Assembly (NCBI RefSeq): GCF_001548475.1
Contig: NZ_LRUJ01000006.1
Span: 113,341 to 177,340 of the forward strand
Length of the DNA: 64,000 nucleotides
Source: Bordetella hinzii LMG 13501
GTDB lineage: Bacteria > Pseudomonadota > Gammaproteobacteria > Burkholderiales > Burkholderiaceae_B
Reading direction: 5' to 3'
The stretch's first letter is position 1. Each line of letters opens with the position of its first letter. Of the stretch, positions 20,377-30,076 are shown one piece after another. The notes beneath the pieces are model-generated. The model made no database searches, was not told the origin of the DNA, and worked only from the letters and a program-made list of their open reading frames with translations. The translations under genes and the position numbers were made by a program.

Positions 20377-21336
20377 ATGAAAAAATCCCTAATCGCCTGC
20401 GCGCTGGCCCTGTGCGCCCTGGCCGGCGGCGCGCCCGCCCGTGCCGAACAGCCGGTGCGCCTGATCGTGGCCTTCCCGCCGGGCGGCCCGGTCGACCTCG
20501 TGGGCCGCGTGCTGGCCGAGCGCCTGGGCAAAGCGCTGGGCCGCCAAGTCATCGTCGAGAACAAGGCCGGCGCCAACGGCAACATCGGCGCGGCCTTCGT
20601 CGCCAAGGCGCCGGCCGACGGCTCGGTGCTGTTCTTGACCAGCGTGGGGGCCGTGGCCATCAGCCCGGCGCTCTACAAAGACCTGCCGTACCGGCCCACG
20701 GAAGACTTCGCGCCGGTGTCCCTGGTGGTCAATAACGCGACCGTCTTCGTGGTGAATCCGGCCAATCCCGCCAAGGACGCGGCCGATTTCGTCCAGCGTT
20801 CCAAGGCAGGCTCGCAGCCCGTGGCGATCGGCTCGTCCGGCGTGGGCAGCATTCCGCACCTGACCCTGGAGATGTTCGCCGATGCCAGCCAGGCCAAGGT
20901 CATGCACGTGCCCTACAAGGGCGCCGCCCCGGTCATCAATGATGTGATGGGCAACCAGGTCGCGGGCTTTTTCGGCGACGTGCCCGGCCTGATCGGCCAT
21001 ATCCAGAGCGGCAAGCTCAAGGCCCTGGGGCTGGCCGCACCGGCCCGCCATCCCCTGCTGCCGCAGGTGCCTACCCTGGCCGAGCAGGGCATCGCCGGCG
21101 TGGAATCCAATAACTGGTACGGCTTGCTCGCGCCGGCCGCCACGCCGCCCGCGACGATCGCTACACTGAACCAGGCCGTGCGCGCCACGCTGGAGGACGC
21201 CGGCACGCGCCAGCGCCTGCAGGCCTTCGGCGCCGAGCCGGCGCCGTCCACGCCCGAGGCGTTCGCGGCCCTTATCCAGCAGGACCGCCAGAAATGGTCC
21301 TCGCTGATCGAGCGCAAACAGATCAAACCGGAGTAA
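20377..21336 (+). CDS. Bug-family periplasmic solute receptor
   Basis: The 319-residue product has a signal peptide ending ARAEQPVRLI. It is a Bug/TctC receptor: VRLIVAFPPGGPVDLVGRVLAERL and VENKAGANGNIGAAFVAKAPADG are the family's ligand-loop signatures. These proteins bind carboxylates, aromatic acids or amides in the periplasm; the family is greatly expanded in Bordetella. A good ribosome site (AGGAGA) precedes the ATG. No membrane partner (TctA/TctB) lies nearby, so it must share one or act as a sensor. It stands 30 bases after the hydrolase gene. Confidence 0.92.
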   Translation: MKKSLIACALALCALAGGAPARAEQPVRLIVAFPPGGPVDLVGRVLAERLGKALGRQVIVENKAGANGNIGAAFVAKAPADGSVLFLTSVGAVAISPALYKDLPYRPTEDFAPVSLVVNNATVFVVNPANPAKDAADFVQRSKAGSQPVAIGSSGVGSIPHLTLEMFADASQAKVMHVPYKGAAPVINDVMGNQVAGFFGDVPGLIGHIQSGKLKALGLAAPARHPLLPQVPTLAEQGIAGVESNNWYGLLAPAATPPATIATLNQAVRATLEDAGTRQRLQAFGAEPAPSTPEAFAALIQQDRQKWSSLIERKQIKPE

Positions 21337-21340
21337 GCGC

Positions 21341-21874
21341 ATGACCGAAGCATCCCGCCTGGCGCCCGTGGCGCCGGGCTCCCGCCCCGAATTGGCGCCG
21401 TTGGAGGCCCGCATCCAGGCCGCGCGCGGCCGCATCTCCCCGCTTTACCAGGTGCTGCTCAACAGTCCCCCGGTCTGCGAAGGGTGGGAAGCCATGCTGA
21501 GCGCGGTGCGCAACCGCAATTCGCTGCCGGCGCGCCTGCGCGAGCTGGTTATCCTGCGGGTGGCCATCCTCAACCGCGCGCCCTATGAGTTCGAAGCCCA
21601 TGTGCCGCATGCCCTGGCTGCCGGCGTGGCGCCCGGGACGTTGCAGGCGCTGCGCGCCCATCCGGCGCCGGCCGAGATCCCTGGCCTGGCGCCCGGCGAG
21701 GCCGAAGCCCTGGCCTATACGGACGCCATGACGCGCGACATCGACGTACCTGACGCGGTCTTCGATCCCCTGCGCGCGCATTTCACCGAGCAGGGGCTGC
21801 TGGACCTGACCGCCACGGCGGCCGCCTATAACATGGTCTCCCGCTTGCTCGTCGCCTTGCGGGTGGGCCATTGA
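21341..21874 (+). CDS. Carboxymuconolactone decarboxylase-family protein (AhpD-like)
   Basis: The 177-residue product belongs to the CMD/AhpD-like all-helical family: LPARLRELVILRVAILNRAPYEFEAHVPHALAAGV is the core motif. The usual AhpD CxxC is absent; the segment reads APYEFEAH, with Glu and His, as in the decarboxylase-type subgroup. It lies four bases after the Bug receptor. With the LigI-like hydrolase it suggests a lactone or muconolactone pathway, which is inference. Its stop overlaps the next gene. Confidence 0.87.
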   Translation: MTEASRLAPVAPGSRPELAPLEARIQAARGRISPLYQVLLNSPPVCEGWEAMLSAVRNRNSLPARLRELVILRVAILNRAPYEFEAHVPHALAAGVAPGTLQALRAHPAPAEIPGLAPGEAEALAYTDAMTRDIDVPDAVFDPLRAHFTEQGLLDLTATAAAYNMVSRLLVALRVGH

Positions 21875-22467
21875 CCCGGATGACGACCATGCCGATGCAA
21901 ACCCTTTTGCTGCGCATCATGGGCCAGGCCCTCGATGAGGCCGACGCCCGCGATCTGCGCGGCCATATGCTGGCGGCCTGCCCGCAGGCGCGCGTGGAGA
22001 TCTGCGTTGCCGTCGATGCCGGCAGCGACTTCAGTTATGTCTATTGCAGTTCCGCCTCGGTCCAGGGCCTGGCGGCCATGCGGGCCCTGGTCGATGAGCG
22101 CTACCCCGGGGCGCAGACCCGCGTGCTGGACCTGTTGACCGACCTGCCGGGCCGCTCCGACGGGCAGGCTGCCGCCTGGCACTATGTGGTCGAGACCGAT
22201 GTGCTGCCGGAGAGGGAGACGGATTTCAATGCCTGGTACGAAGACGAGCACCTGCCCGGCCTGGCCGGGGTGCCGGGCACGGTGCGCGCGCGACGCTGGC
22301 GCTGCCCCGACGGCAGCCCGCGCTATCACGCGGCCTATGACCTGGTGACCCGGGAGACCTTCGGCAGCGAGCCCTGGCTGGCGGTGCGCGCCAGCGATTG
22401 GAGTTCGCGCGTGCGCCCGGCCTTCTGCAACACGCGGCGCACGATGTTCCGCAAGCTGGCCGGCTAG
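21871..22467 (+). CDS. Small two-part protein with EthD-like C-terminal domain
   Basis: The 198-residue product starts with TTG at 21871 overlapping the CMD stop, or with ATG at 21880 (nine bases later). The second half has the ferredoxin-like dimeric barrel pattern of EthD/DUF4286 proteins: [18 protein letters not shown] followed by RARRWRC and YHAAYDL. The first half is of unknown fold. It closes the catabolic cluster and probably acts as a small enzyme or accessory protein on an intermediate. A distant relative of the domain is encoded at 59211-59828, also beside a solute receptor system. Confidence 0.7.
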   Translation: MTRMTTMPMQTLLLRIMGQALDEADARDLRGHMLAACPQARVEICVAVDAGSDFSYVYCSSASVQGLAAMRALVDERYPGAQTRVLDLLTDLPGRSDGQAAAWHYVVETDVLPERETDFNAWYEDEHLPGLAGVPGTVRARRWRCPDGSPRYHAAYDLVTRETFGSEPWLAVRASDWSSRVRPAFCNTRRTMFRKLAG

Positions 22468-23102
22468 GCCTTCTTGCTGCCGATGCGGCTTTCCTTGCCC
22501 TTGAGCAGCCGGTCGATATTGGCGCTGTGGCGGTAAAAGAGCAGGGCGCTGATGGCGACCAGGGCGGCGGCGGCCGGGGCGCTCATGTTCCAGGCCACGC
22601 CGCCGCCGAAGAAGTAGTACACCGGGGCGAAAAAGGCCGCCACCAGGGCGGCCAGCGACGAGTAGCGCGAGAACACCGCCACGATGAGCCAGGTCGCCAC
22701 GGTGGCCAGCGCCAGCCAGGGGCTGAGGGCGAACAGGACGCCCAGCGCCGTGGCCACGCCCTTGCCGCCCTTGAAACCCAGGAAGACCGGGTAGAGGTGG
22801 CCCAGGAAGACGGCCAGCATCACCAGCGCATAGGTCAGGGCCGACAGGCCCGGCGCCAGCTGGACCGCCAGCCAGACGGCGAACCAGCCCTTGGCCGCGT
22901 CGCCCAGCAGGGTCAGGGCGGCGGCCGCCTTGTTGCCGGTGCGCAGCACATTGGTGGCGCCGGGGTTGCCGGACCCGTAGCTGCGCGGGTCCTGCAGGCC
23001 CATGAGCTTGCTGACGACCACCGCGAAGGGAATGGAGCCGACCAGGTAGGCCAGCACGATGAGAAGCACGGCGAACAGCGGCGAGGGCTCGGTCAGAACC
23101 AT
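22464..23102 (-). CDS. plsY: Acyl-phosphate glycerol-3-phosphate acyltransferase PlsY
   Basis: PlsY makes lysophosphatidic acid from acyl-phosphate and glycerol 3-phosphate, the first step of phospholipid synthesis. The 212-residue membrane protein has the three family motifs: [33 protein letters not shown] and [12 protein letters not shown]. Five or so membrane segments are visible. The length is normal. The gene's stop overlaps the convergent DUF gene by four bases; upstream it is divergent from surE. Confidence 0.95.
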   Translation of the reverse strand: MVLTEPSPLFAVLLIVLAYLVGSIPFAVVVSKLMGLQDPRSYGSGNPGATNVLRTGNKAAAALTLLGDAAKGWFAVWLAVQLAPGLSALTYALVMLAVFLGHLYPVFLGFKGGKGVATALGVLFALSPWLALATVATWLIVAVFSRYSSLAALVAAFFAPVYYFFGGGVAWNMSAPAAAALVAISALLFYRHSANIDRLLKGKESRIGSKKA

Positions 23103-23269
23103 GGCGTATCAGAATCCCTTTGGTGGGCGGCGCCGGGAGCGCCGCATGGTGTCGTGGCTGGCGATTCTACCCCGCCGACCGCCGCTGTCCACCCGTTCTT
23201 GCGCCGATTGTCATCGTGGTAACGGTACAATCGCAGCCTGTCGGCCGCTGGCCGCCTTGTGGAGATGTA

Positions 23270-24028
23270 ATGCGGATTCTGGTTTCCAACGACGATGGCT
23301 ATAACGCGCCCGGACTGGAAGCGCTGGTCGACGCGCTCTCGGGCCTGGGCGAGCTGACGGTGGTCGCGCCGGAAACCAATCACAGCGGCGCCTCCAACTC
23401 GCTCACCCTGAACCGGCCGCTGACCGTACGCACGGCATCCAATGGTTTCGTCTATGTCAACGGCACGCCCTCGGATTGCGTCCACGTCGCGCTGACCGGC
23501 CTGATGGACGCGCGGCCCGACCTGGTCGTCTCCGGCATCAACAACGGCGCCAACATGGGCGACGACACCCTGTATTCAGGCACGGTGGCCGCCGCCAGCG
23601 AGGGCTATCTGTTCGGCATCCCGTCGATCGCCTTCTCGCTGGTCGAAAAAGGGTGGGCCCACCTGGAGTCGGCCGCGCGCGCCGCGCGCCGCGTGGTCGA
23701 GCGCCAGATCGCCGAGCCCCTGGCCGCGCCCATCCTGCTCAACGTCAACATCCCCAACCGGCCCTACGAGGACATGCGCGGCCTGCGCGTGACCCGCCTG
23801 GGCAAGCGCCATCCTTCCGAGCCCGTGGTCCGGACCACCACGCCCTATGGCGATACGGTGTACTGGATCGGCCCGGTGGGCCTGGCCGCCGATGCCGCCC
23901 CGGGCACGGACTTCCACGCCATCACCGAAGGCGCGGTGTCGCTCACCCCCCTGCGGCTGGACCTGACACAACACGCCCAGCTCGATCTGGTCGGCCAATG
24001 GGCGAGCCCCCTATGCGCAAACGTATAG
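23270..24028 (+). CDS. surE: 5'/3'-nucleotidase SurE
   Basis: The 252-residue product begins [15 protein letters not shown], where the paired Asp and the later Ser/Asn ([29 protein letters not shown]) form the metal-dependent phosphatase site of SurE. It hydrolyses 5' or 3' nucleoside monophosphates and is linked to stationary-phase survival. The ATG at 23270 was chosen because the catalytic motif starts at once; a TACAAT box at about 23226 is a possible promoter. It leads the classical surE-pcm-nlpD order and overlaps pcm by 16 bases. Confidence 0.96.
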   Translation: MRILVSNDDGYNAPGLEALVDALSGLGELTVVAPETNHSGASNSLTLNRPLTVRTASNGFVYVNGTPSDCVHVALTGLMDARPDLVVSGINNGANMGDDTLYSGTVAAASEGYLFGIPSIAFSLVEKGWAHLESAARAARRVVERQIAEPLAAPILLNVNIPNRPYEDMRGLRVTRLGKRHPSEPVVRTTTPYGDTVYWIGPVGLAADAAPGTDFHAITEGAVSLTPLRLDLTQHAQLDLVGQWASPLCANV

Positions 24029-24810
24029 ACCCCAAGGAAGGCGCGGGCGGCTATCCGCGCCAGGGCCTGGGGCCGGGCTACACGCCGGCCAACAGCAATA
24101 CCCGCATTTCGGCCGCCACCCTGCAGCGTCCCGAGCCCCTGAAGCCGGCCGCGGGCCCGGCCAACCTGGGCTTGAACTCCGACCGCCTGCGCCAGGCCAT
24201 GGTGCAGCGCCTGCGCCAGCAGGGCGCAACCGACGACCGCGTGCTCGACGCCATGGCCGCCGTGCCGCGCCACCTGTTCGTCGACGAGGCCCTGGCCAGC
24301 CGCGCCTACGAGGATGCCGCCTTGCCCATCGGGCACTCCCAAACCATTTCGCAGCCCTGGGCGGTGGCGCGCATGATCGCCGCCGTCTGCGAGGGCCGCA
24401 CGCCCACGCGGGTGCTGGAGGTCGGCGCCGGCTGCGGCTATCAGGCCGCCGTGCTGGCCCAGTTCGTGAGGGAAGTGCACGCCATCGAGCGCATCCGCGG
24501 CCTCTATGAATTGGCGCGCACCAATCTGCGCGCCCTCAAGCTCACCACGCGCGTGCGGCTGATCTACGGCGATGGCACCCAGGGCGTTCCCGGTGTGGCG
24601 CCATTCGATGCTATTGTTGTGGCTGCCGCCGGCCTGGCCATTCCCCAGGCGCTCTTGAACCAATTGGCGCCGGGCGGCCGGCTGATCGCGCCCGAGGGCT
24701 CGACCAGCCAGCGGCTGGTACTAATAGAACGAACCGGCACCGCAAGCTGGAAGCGCACGGAGCTTGAGGCCGTGCGGTTCGTTCCTTTGAAGGCAGGAAT
24801 ACAATCTTGA
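24013..24810 (+). CDS. pcm: Protein-L-isoaspartate O-methyltransferase
   Basis: The 265-residue product has the PIMT signatures: [32 protein letters not shown] and the SAM-binding [16 protein letters not shown]. It repairs isoaspartyl residues in damaged proteins. Residues 1-50 form a Pro/Ala-rich extension that typical Pcm (about 208 residues) lacks, a known feature in related betaproteobacteria. The ATG at 24013 lies inside the end of surE, so translation is coupled. It is followed by nlpD in the usual order. Confidence 0.94.
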   Translation: MRKRIDPKEGAGGYPRQGLGPGYTPANSNTRISAATLQRPEPLKPAAGPANLGLNSDRLRQAMVQRLRQQGATDDRVLDAMAAVPRHLFVDEALASRAYEDAALPIGHSQTISQPWAVARMIAAVCEGRTPTRVLEVGAGCGYQAAVLAQFVREVHAIERIRGLYELARTNLRALKLTTRVRLIYGDGTQGVPGVAPFDAIVVAAAGLAIPQALLNQLAPGGRLIAPEGSTSQRLVLIERTGTASWKRTELEAVRFVPLKAGIQS

Positions 24811-24827
24811 GCAAACAGGAGATACGT

Positions 24828-25679
24828 ATGCTCAACGGGCAGTTGCCACTGACCGGGACTTTTTTCATGAATACCAACCGGTCCGTGCGCTGGCTAGGCG
24901 TGCTGGGCCTGATCGCCCTGGCCGGCTGCGCCAGCAAGGGCCAGCGCGCGCCGGTGGTCGACCTGACCAACCCGCCGGCTTCCACCGCCTCGGCCACGCC
25001 GGGAAGCTATGTTGTCAAATCTGGCGACACCCTGTTCAAGATCGCGCGCGCCAACAACGTCGACGTCGACACGATCAAGCGTCTGAACAACCTGTCCGAT
25101 CCCAACCAGATCCACGTGGGCCAGGTGCTCAAGCTGTCGGGCAGCGGCGGCGGCCAGCCGCAACCCATCACCGGCGGCAAGATCCCGGCCAAGCCGCTCG
25201 AGCCGGCCGAAGGCGGCGCCACGGGCGGCGAGCCCGCCCCGGCGCCGGCCACCCCGGCCACGCCGGCTCCCGCGCCGGCCGAAACCAAGCCCGTCACGCG
25301 AGCTGCCGATGCCGGCGTGATCAACTGGGGCTGGCCCTCCACCGGCCAGATCCTGCAGACTTTCAATGCCAACAGCAAGGGCATCGACATCGCCGGCAAT
25401 CCGGGCGACCCGGTCGTGGCCGCCGCCGACGGCAAGGTCATGTACAGCGGCAACGGCGTGCGCGGCCTGGGCAACCTGATCATCATCAATCACCAGAACG
25501 GCTTCATCACGGCGTATGCCCATAACCGGGCCCTGCTCGTGAAGACCGGCCAGGACGTCAAGCGCGGCGCCAAGATCGCCGAGCTCGGGCAGTCCGACAC
25601 CAACGCGCCCAAGCTGCATTTCGAGATCCGGCGCCAGGGCACGCCGGTCGATCCCATGCAATATCTGCCGGCGCGATGA
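24828..25679 (+). CDS. nlpD: Murein hydrolase activator NlpD (LysM, degenerate M23)
   Basis: The 283-residue lipoprotein has a lipobox LAGC after a hydrophobic stretch, a LysM domain (YVVKSGDTLFKIARANNVDVDTIKRLNNL), a Pro/Ala linker and a C-terminal LytM/M23 domain. The M23 metal ligands are degenerate: the first site reads KGIDIAG and the last reads KLHFEIR without the second His. This is as expected for an amidase activator rather than an enzyme. A strong AGGAGA site points to ATG 24828; an ATG at 24867 gives a shorter signal. It helps cell separation by activating AmiC. Confidence 0.92.
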   Translation: MLNGQLPLTGTFFMNTNRSVRWLGVLGLIALAGCASKGQRAPVVDLTNPPASTASATPGSYVVKSGDTLFKIARANNVDVDTIKRLNNLSDPNQIHVGQVLKLSGSGGGQPQPITGGKIPAKPLEPAEGGATGGEPAPAPATPATPAPAPAETKPVTRAADAGVINWGWPSTGQILQTFNANSKGIDIAGNPGDPVVAAADGKVMYSGNGVRGLGNLIIINHQNGFITAYAHNRALLVKTGQDVKRGAKIAELGQSDTNAPKLHFEIRRQGTPVDPMQYLPAR

Positions 25680-26455
25680 CACCCACCCTGGTTTTCGACC
25701 TCGAGACCCTGCCCGATGTGGCCGGCTTGCGCCGGCTGCACGGCTGGGGCCCGGACCTCAACGACACCGAAGTCGCCGAGCGCGCCTTCGCGGCGCGCCG
25801 CGAGGCGGTCGGCCACGATTTCCTGCCGCTGCACCTGCACCGCGTGGCGGTGGTGGGCTGTGTGTTCCGCGATGACCAGGGCTTTCGCGTCAAGACGCTG
25901 GGCCAGCCCGATGATCCCGAAGCCGCGCTGCTGGCCGGCTTTTTCAAGACCATCGAGCGCTACACGCCGCGGCTGGTGAGCTGGAATGGCTCCGGGTTCG
26001 ACCTGCCCGTGTTGCACTACCGCAGTCTCATCCATGGCGTGCCCGCCCCGCGCTACTGGGATTGGGGCGACGAGGATCGCGATTTCAAGTACAACAACTA
26101 CCTGAGCCGCTATCACACCCGCCATCTCGATCTCATGGATGTGCTGGCCAAGTACAACGGCCGCGCCAATGCGCCGCTGGACGAGCTGGCCAAGCTTTGC
26201 GGCTTTCCGGGCAAGCTGGGCATGGACGGCAGCAAGGTCTGGGAAGCCTGGAACCAAGGCCAGGCCGACGCCGTGCGGGCCTATTGCGAGACCGACGTCG
26301 TCAACACCTGGCTGGTCTATTGCCGCTTCCGCTTTTTGCGCGGCGAGCTGGATCACGCGGCCTATGACGCCGAGATCGCCCTGGTGCGCGACACGCTGGC
26401 CGCCAGCGATGCGCCGCACTGGAAAGAATACCTGGCGGCCTGGGACGCGAGCTGA
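25676..26455 (+). CDS. Predicted 3'-5' exonuclease, PolB-exonuclease-like
   Basis: The 259-residue product has the DEDD exonuclease pattern: FDLETLPD near the N-terminus (Asp and Glu), LVSWNGSGFDLPVL in the middle and RAYCETDVVNTW at the third motif. It matches the predicted 3'-5' exonuclease family related to the PolB exonuclease domain. The start overlaps the nlpD stop (ATGA), so it belongs to the surE-pcm-nlpD operon. It may help DNA repair or RNA processing; no direct evidence is visible. Confidence 0.88.
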   Translation: MTPTLVFDLETLPDVAGLRRLHGWGPDLNDTEVAERAFAARREAVGHDFLPLHLHRVAVVGCVFRDDQGFRVKTLGQPDDPEAALLAGFFKTIERYTPRLVSWNGSGFDLPVLHYRSLIHGVPAPRYWDWGDEDRDFKYNNYLSRYHTRHLDLMDVLAKYNGRANAPLDELAKLCGFPGKLGMDGSKVWEAWNQGQADAVRAYCETDVVNTWLVYCRFRFLRGELDHAAYDAEIALVRDTLAASDAPHWKEYLAAWDAS

Positions 26456-26572
26456 GCCGCCGCCGGAGCCGGCAAGCAATCGACTGAAACATTGCCTGGC
26501 TTGACTGAAACCTGAATGAAATCCGCGGGCTCGCACAATGACCCTGCATTCTTTCAATTCAGGAGATCAACC

Positions 26573-27148
26573 ATGTCCCGATCCGCTATTCGTTCCTCGC
26601 TCGCCGCCCTGGCCATGGCGATTGCCGCCGGCACGGCGGTCGCGCCCGCCATCGCCGCGCCCGGCACGGCGCCCGCGGCAGCCCATCATCGCGGTCCCAT
26701 GATGGAACGTGACGGCCTGTGGGTGCCTGGCCTGGGGCCCCTGTCCAAGGCGCAGGTCGAGGCGCTCAAGCTCGACGCCAAGCAGCAGGCCCTGTTCGAC
26801 CAGGCCCGCGATGCCTCCCGCCAGGCGATGCAGGCGCGCCGCGATGCCGGCCGCGGCCAGCATGAGCTGCTTGACGCCCAGCTCAAGGCGGGCAAGCTCG
26901 ATCCGCGCGCCCTGGCCGCCGAAGGCGACAAGCGCCGCCAGCAGTTCGAAGGCCAGCAGACCCAGCTGCGCGATCGGTGGCTGGCCGTGTGGGATAGCCT
27001 GAACGACGGCCAACGCGCCCAGGTAACGCAGATCGTCAAAGAGCGCGTGGCCAAGATGCAGGAGCGCCACGCCAAGCGCGGCGAACACCGTCCGGGCCGC
27101 CCCGCCCAACCCGGCGCCGAAGCCCAACCGGCCGCCGCGGCCCAGTAA
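26573..27148 (+). CDS. Periplasmic LTXXQ/Spy-CpxP-like protein
   Basis: The 191-residue product has a signal peptide (cleavage after APAIAA) and a helical mature part rich in Gln, Arg, Ala and Lys. GLGPLSKAQVEALKLDAKQQALFDQARDA and LNDGQRAQVTQIVKERVAKMQERHAKR resemble the paired LTxxQ motifs of Spy/CpxP-type envelope stress chaperones. The mature N-terminus and the C-terminus contain His. The ATG at 26573 has an AGGAG site. It is followed by a good terminator at 27171, so it is the end of its own transcript. Confidence 0.82.
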   Translation: MSRSAIRSSLAALAMAIAAGTAVAPAIAAPGTAPAAAHHRGPMMERDGLWVPGLGPLSKAQVEALKLDAKQQALFDQARDASRQAMQARRDAGRGQHELLDAQLKAGKLDPRALAAEGDKRRQQFEGQQTQLRDRWLAVWDSLNDGQRAQVTQIVKERVAKMQERHAKRGEHRPGRPAQPGAEAQPAAAAQ

Positions 27149-27170
27149 ACCGTCCTCGGCGGATGACGAA

Positions 27171-27193
27171 AACCCGGCTTCGGCCGGGTTTTT
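27171..27193 (+). terminator. Intrinsic terminator after the LTXXQ gene
   Basis: AACCCGGC-TTCG-GCCGGGTT is a perfect eight-base-pair stem with a stable TTCG tetraloop, followed by a T-rich tail. It lies 23 bases after the stop of the upstream gene. Confidence 0.9.
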
Positions 27194-27432
27194 CAATTTG
27201 CGCGCCATCCTGGGGCGTGGCGACGAGGGTTTCACCATTTCAAGGCTATCGGCCTGTCCCTGAATTGCAGCTGGCACCGCAATAGTGCAATGAAGAGGGG
27301 CGCAGATAGGGCAGGACGCTTTCAAAAACCTGGCACGGAAAATGCTTCTGATTGTGTGCGCCGGTCAGCCCACACGGTCGGCAGGACGGACGCCTGGCGT
27401 CTGCCCCACATCCAATCAATCAGGATCCAGGA

Positions 27433-28188
27433 ATGATGAAGAAGACCTTGCTTTGCCTGCCTCTGGCGCTTGGCGCCGTCACGGTGTTCCCCGCGCATGC
27501 GGAACCCACTGACCTGGGCGCCGGCTTCTCCCTGAGCGGCAATGCCGCCATCGTCAGCGACTACCGCTTCCGTGGATACTCGCAGACCGATTTCCGCCCG
27601 GCCGTGCAGCTGGGCTTCGACCTGAACCACAGCTCGGGCTTCTACCTTGGCAACTGGAACTCCAACGTCTCCAGCTTCGTGTTCACCGACGGCAACCTGG
27701 AAATGGATTTCTACGGCGGCTGGAAGGGCGATGTGGGCGGCGGCCTGGGCCTCGATGTGGGCGTGCTGCACTATTACTACCCGGGCTCCAGCTCGCCCAA
27801 GGGCGGCAACTACAACAACACCGATCTCTATATCGGCGTGAGCTATGCCAATTACTCGCTGAAGTACTCGTATACCCCCAGCGATTTCTTCAGCGCGCCG
27901 GACACCAAGGGCACCTGGTACCTGGACGGCACGGCCAACTTCGACCTGGGCGACGGCTGGGGCCTGGTCGGGCACCTGGGCTATCAAAAGCTCAAGAACC
28001 AGGTCAATATGAACGGCGACGAGATCGGTCATTATGTGGACTACAAGCTGGGCATCACCAAGGACCTGAAGGGCTGGGTGCTGGGCCTGGCCGCCGTGGG
28101 TGCGAGCAAGGACAACTGGCTGCCTACCAAGTACGGCCATCCCTCGGGCCGCCTGGGCGCCGTCTTTTCGGTATCGCGCAGCTTCTGA
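27433..28188 (+). CDS. Outer-membrane beta-barrel protein (Gcw_chp/TIGR02001 family)
   Basis: The 251-residue product has a signal peptide ending at PAHAEP. The mature part is built of alternating beta strands with aromatic girdles and ends in Phe (SVSRSF), the usual BAM signal. [44 protein letters not shown] is the hallmark start of the Gcw_chp family. Its function is unknown; a porin or structural role is possible. The upstream gap of 27194-27432 shows no other gene. Confidence 0.88.
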   Translation: MMKKTLLCLPLALGAVTVFPAHAEPTDLGAGFSLSGNAAIVSDYRFRGYSQTDFRPAVQLGFDLNHSSGFYLGNWNSNVSSFVFTDGNLEMDFYGGWKGDVGGGLGLDVGVLHYYYPGSSSPKGGNYNNTDLYIGVSYANYSLKYSYTPSDFFSAPDTKGTWYLDGTANFDLGDGWGLVGHLGYQKLKNQVNMNGDEIGHYVDYKLGITKDLKGWVLGLAAVGASKDNWLPTKYGHPSGRLGAVFSVSRSF

Positions 28189-28289
28189 CCCCGGCGGCGC
28201 CGGGTGCCGGCCGGGCGGGGGCTCCGGCCACCCGGCGCCGCGGGCACGATTACAATGCTCGGCTGTCTAAGAATCTGGACGCTTGCAAG

Positions 28290-29684
28290 ATGGCCGACGA
28301 AGTTCTGAATATCGAGTCCCTGGACCTGGAAGCCAGGGGTATTGCCCGCCGCGATGGCAAAGTGGTGTTCGTGGAAGGCGCCCTGCCGGGCGAGCGCGTG
28401 CTCGCCGCCACCGTGCGCAAAAAACCTTCCTATGAGATCGCCCGCGTCGAGACGGTGCTCAGGCCTTCGTCGCAACGGGTGGCGCCGCGCTGCCCGCATT
28501 TCGGGGTCTGTGGCGGCTGCGCCATGCAGCACTTGGAGCCGACCTCCCAGGTCGCCATCAAGCAGCGCGCGCTCGAGGACACTTTCTGGCACGTGGGCAA
28601 GATCCGGCCGCAGCGCGTGCTGCCGCCCCTGCACGGCCCGACCTGGGGCTATCGCTATCGCGCCCGTTTGTCGGTGCGCGTCGTGCCGAAGAAAGGTGGC
28701 GTGCTGGTCGGTTTCCATGAGCGCAAGAGCAGCTATGTGGCCGATATGCGCGAATGCCATGTGCTGCCGCCTCATGTGAGCGCGCTGCTGATGCCTTTGC
28801 GCGGCATGATCGCGGCCATGTCGCGCCCTGACCGCATGCCGCAGATCGAGGTCGCGCTGGGCGACGCCGTGACGGCCCTGGTCCTGCGCCATCTCGAGCC
28901 GCTCAGCGACCAGGATATCGCCATCCTGCGCGACTTTGCCGCCCAGCACGATGTGCAGTGGTGGCTGCAGCCCAAGGGCCCGGACACCGTGCATGCGCTG
29001 GATCCGGCCCACGCCGATGCCCTGGCCTACAGCATGCCCGAGTTCGGCCTGCGCATGCCATACCGGCCCACCGATTTCACGCAGGTCAACCATGCCATCA
29101 ACCGGTCCATGGTGTCGCGCGCCCTGACCCTGCTGGATGTCCAGCCGACCGACCGCGTGGCGGACCTGTTCTGCGGCCTGGGCAATTTCACGCTGCCGCT
29201 GGCCACCCGCGGCCGCGAGGCGGTGGGCGTGGAGGGCAGCAAGGCCTTGACCGACCGGGCGCTCGAAGCCGCCGCGCGCCACGGCCTGGCCGCCCGCACC
29301 CGCTTCGCGACGCTCAATCTGTTCGAGGTGGATGTGTCCTGGCTGCGCGGCCTGGGCTACTTCGACCGCATGCTGATCGACCCGCCGCGCGAAGGCGCGC
29401 AAGCGGTGGCGCAGGCCCTGTCGCTGCTGACGCCGGCCGAGCGTCCGCGCCGCATCGTGTACGTGTCCTGTAACCCGGCCACGCTGGCGCGCGACGCGGC
29501 CATCATGGTCCATGAGGGCGGTTATGTGCTCAAGGCCGCCGGCGTGATCAATATGTTCCCGCACACCGGCCATGTCGAATCCATCGCCGTGTTCGAGTCG
29601 CTGCCCGAGGCGGACGTGCTGCGCGTGCAGGAACAGGCGCGCCTGAAGGCCGAACAGGCGCAGGCGGCGCAGGAGGCGGCCTAA
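28290..29684 (+). CDS. rlmD: 23S rRNA (uracil-1939-C5)-methyltransferase RlmD
   Basis: The 464-residue product has a TRAM domain at the N-terminus, the [4Fe-4S] cluster motif [10 protein letters not shown] near residue 70 and the SAM fold [16 protein letters not shown]. The catalytic Cys lies in [12 protein letters not shown]. It methylates U1939 of 23S rRNA. The ATG at 28290 follows a TACAAT box at about 28251, a probable promoter. The gene overlaps the convergent cueR by four bases. Confidence 0.94.
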   Translation: MADEVLNIESLDLEARGIARRDGKVVFVEGALPGERVLAATVRKKPSYEIARVETVLRPSSQRVAPRCPHFGVCGGCAMQHLEPTSQVAIKQRALEDTFWHVGKIRPQRVLPPLHGPTWGYRYRARLSVRVVPKKGGVLVGFHERKSSYVADMRECHVLPPHVSALLMPLRGMIAAMSRPDRMPQIEVALGDAVTALVLRHLEPLSDQDIAILRDFAAQHDVQWWLQPKGPDTVHALDPAHADALAYSMPEFGLRMPYRPTDFTQVNHAINRSMVSRALTLLDVQPTDRVADLFCGLGNFTLPLATRGREAVGVEGSKALTDRALEAAARHGLAARTRFATLNLFEVDVSWLRGLGYFDRMLIDPPREGAQAVAQALSLLTPAERPRRIVYVSCNPATLARDAAIMVHEGGYVLKAAGVINMFPHTGHVESIAVFESLPEADVLRVQEQARLKAEQAQAAQEAA

Positions 29685-30076
29685 GTCCGCGGCTGGCTCA
29701 GGTCGGCGATGATGGGGCAGTCCGGCCTGTCATCGCCGTGGCAATGATGGGCCAGGTGCTTGAGCGTATCGGCCATCTCGCGCAGCTCGGCGGCCTTGCG
29801 CTCCAGTTCGGCCACATGCTCCAGCGCGATGCGCTTGACGTCGGCGCTGGCGCGGCTGCGGTCGCGCCATAGGGCCAGCAGCTCCTGCATCTGCTCGACC
29901 GAAAACCCCAGATTGCGCGCGCGCCGGATAAAGCGCAGCGTGTGCAGGTCGTCCTCCCCGTAGCGCCGGTAGCCCGAATCGCTGCGCGCGGCGGGATGGA
30001 TGAGGCCGATGCTCTCGTAATAGCGGATCATCTTGGCGGAAATGCCGCTGGCCTGCGCGGCCTGGCCGATATTCAT
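29681..30076 (-). CDS. cueR: Copper-responsive MerR-family regulator CueR
   Basis: The 131-residue product has the MerR helix-turn-helix ([26 protein letters not shown]) and a dimerisation helix. The metal loop reads [12 protein letters not shown] with cysteines at 112 and 120, the Cu(I)-binding spacing of CueR. Its ATG overlaps the stop of copA (ATGA), so it is made from the copA transcript. This couples regulator and pump levels. The target promoters, with 19-base spacers, are at 32379-32454. Confidence 0.95.
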   Translation of the reverse strand: MNIGQAAQASGISAKMIRYYESIGLIHPAARSDSGYRRYGEDDLHTLRFIRRARNLGFSVEQMQELLALWRDRSRASADVKRIALEHVAELERKAAELREMADTLKHLAHHCHGDDRPDCPIIADLSQPRT

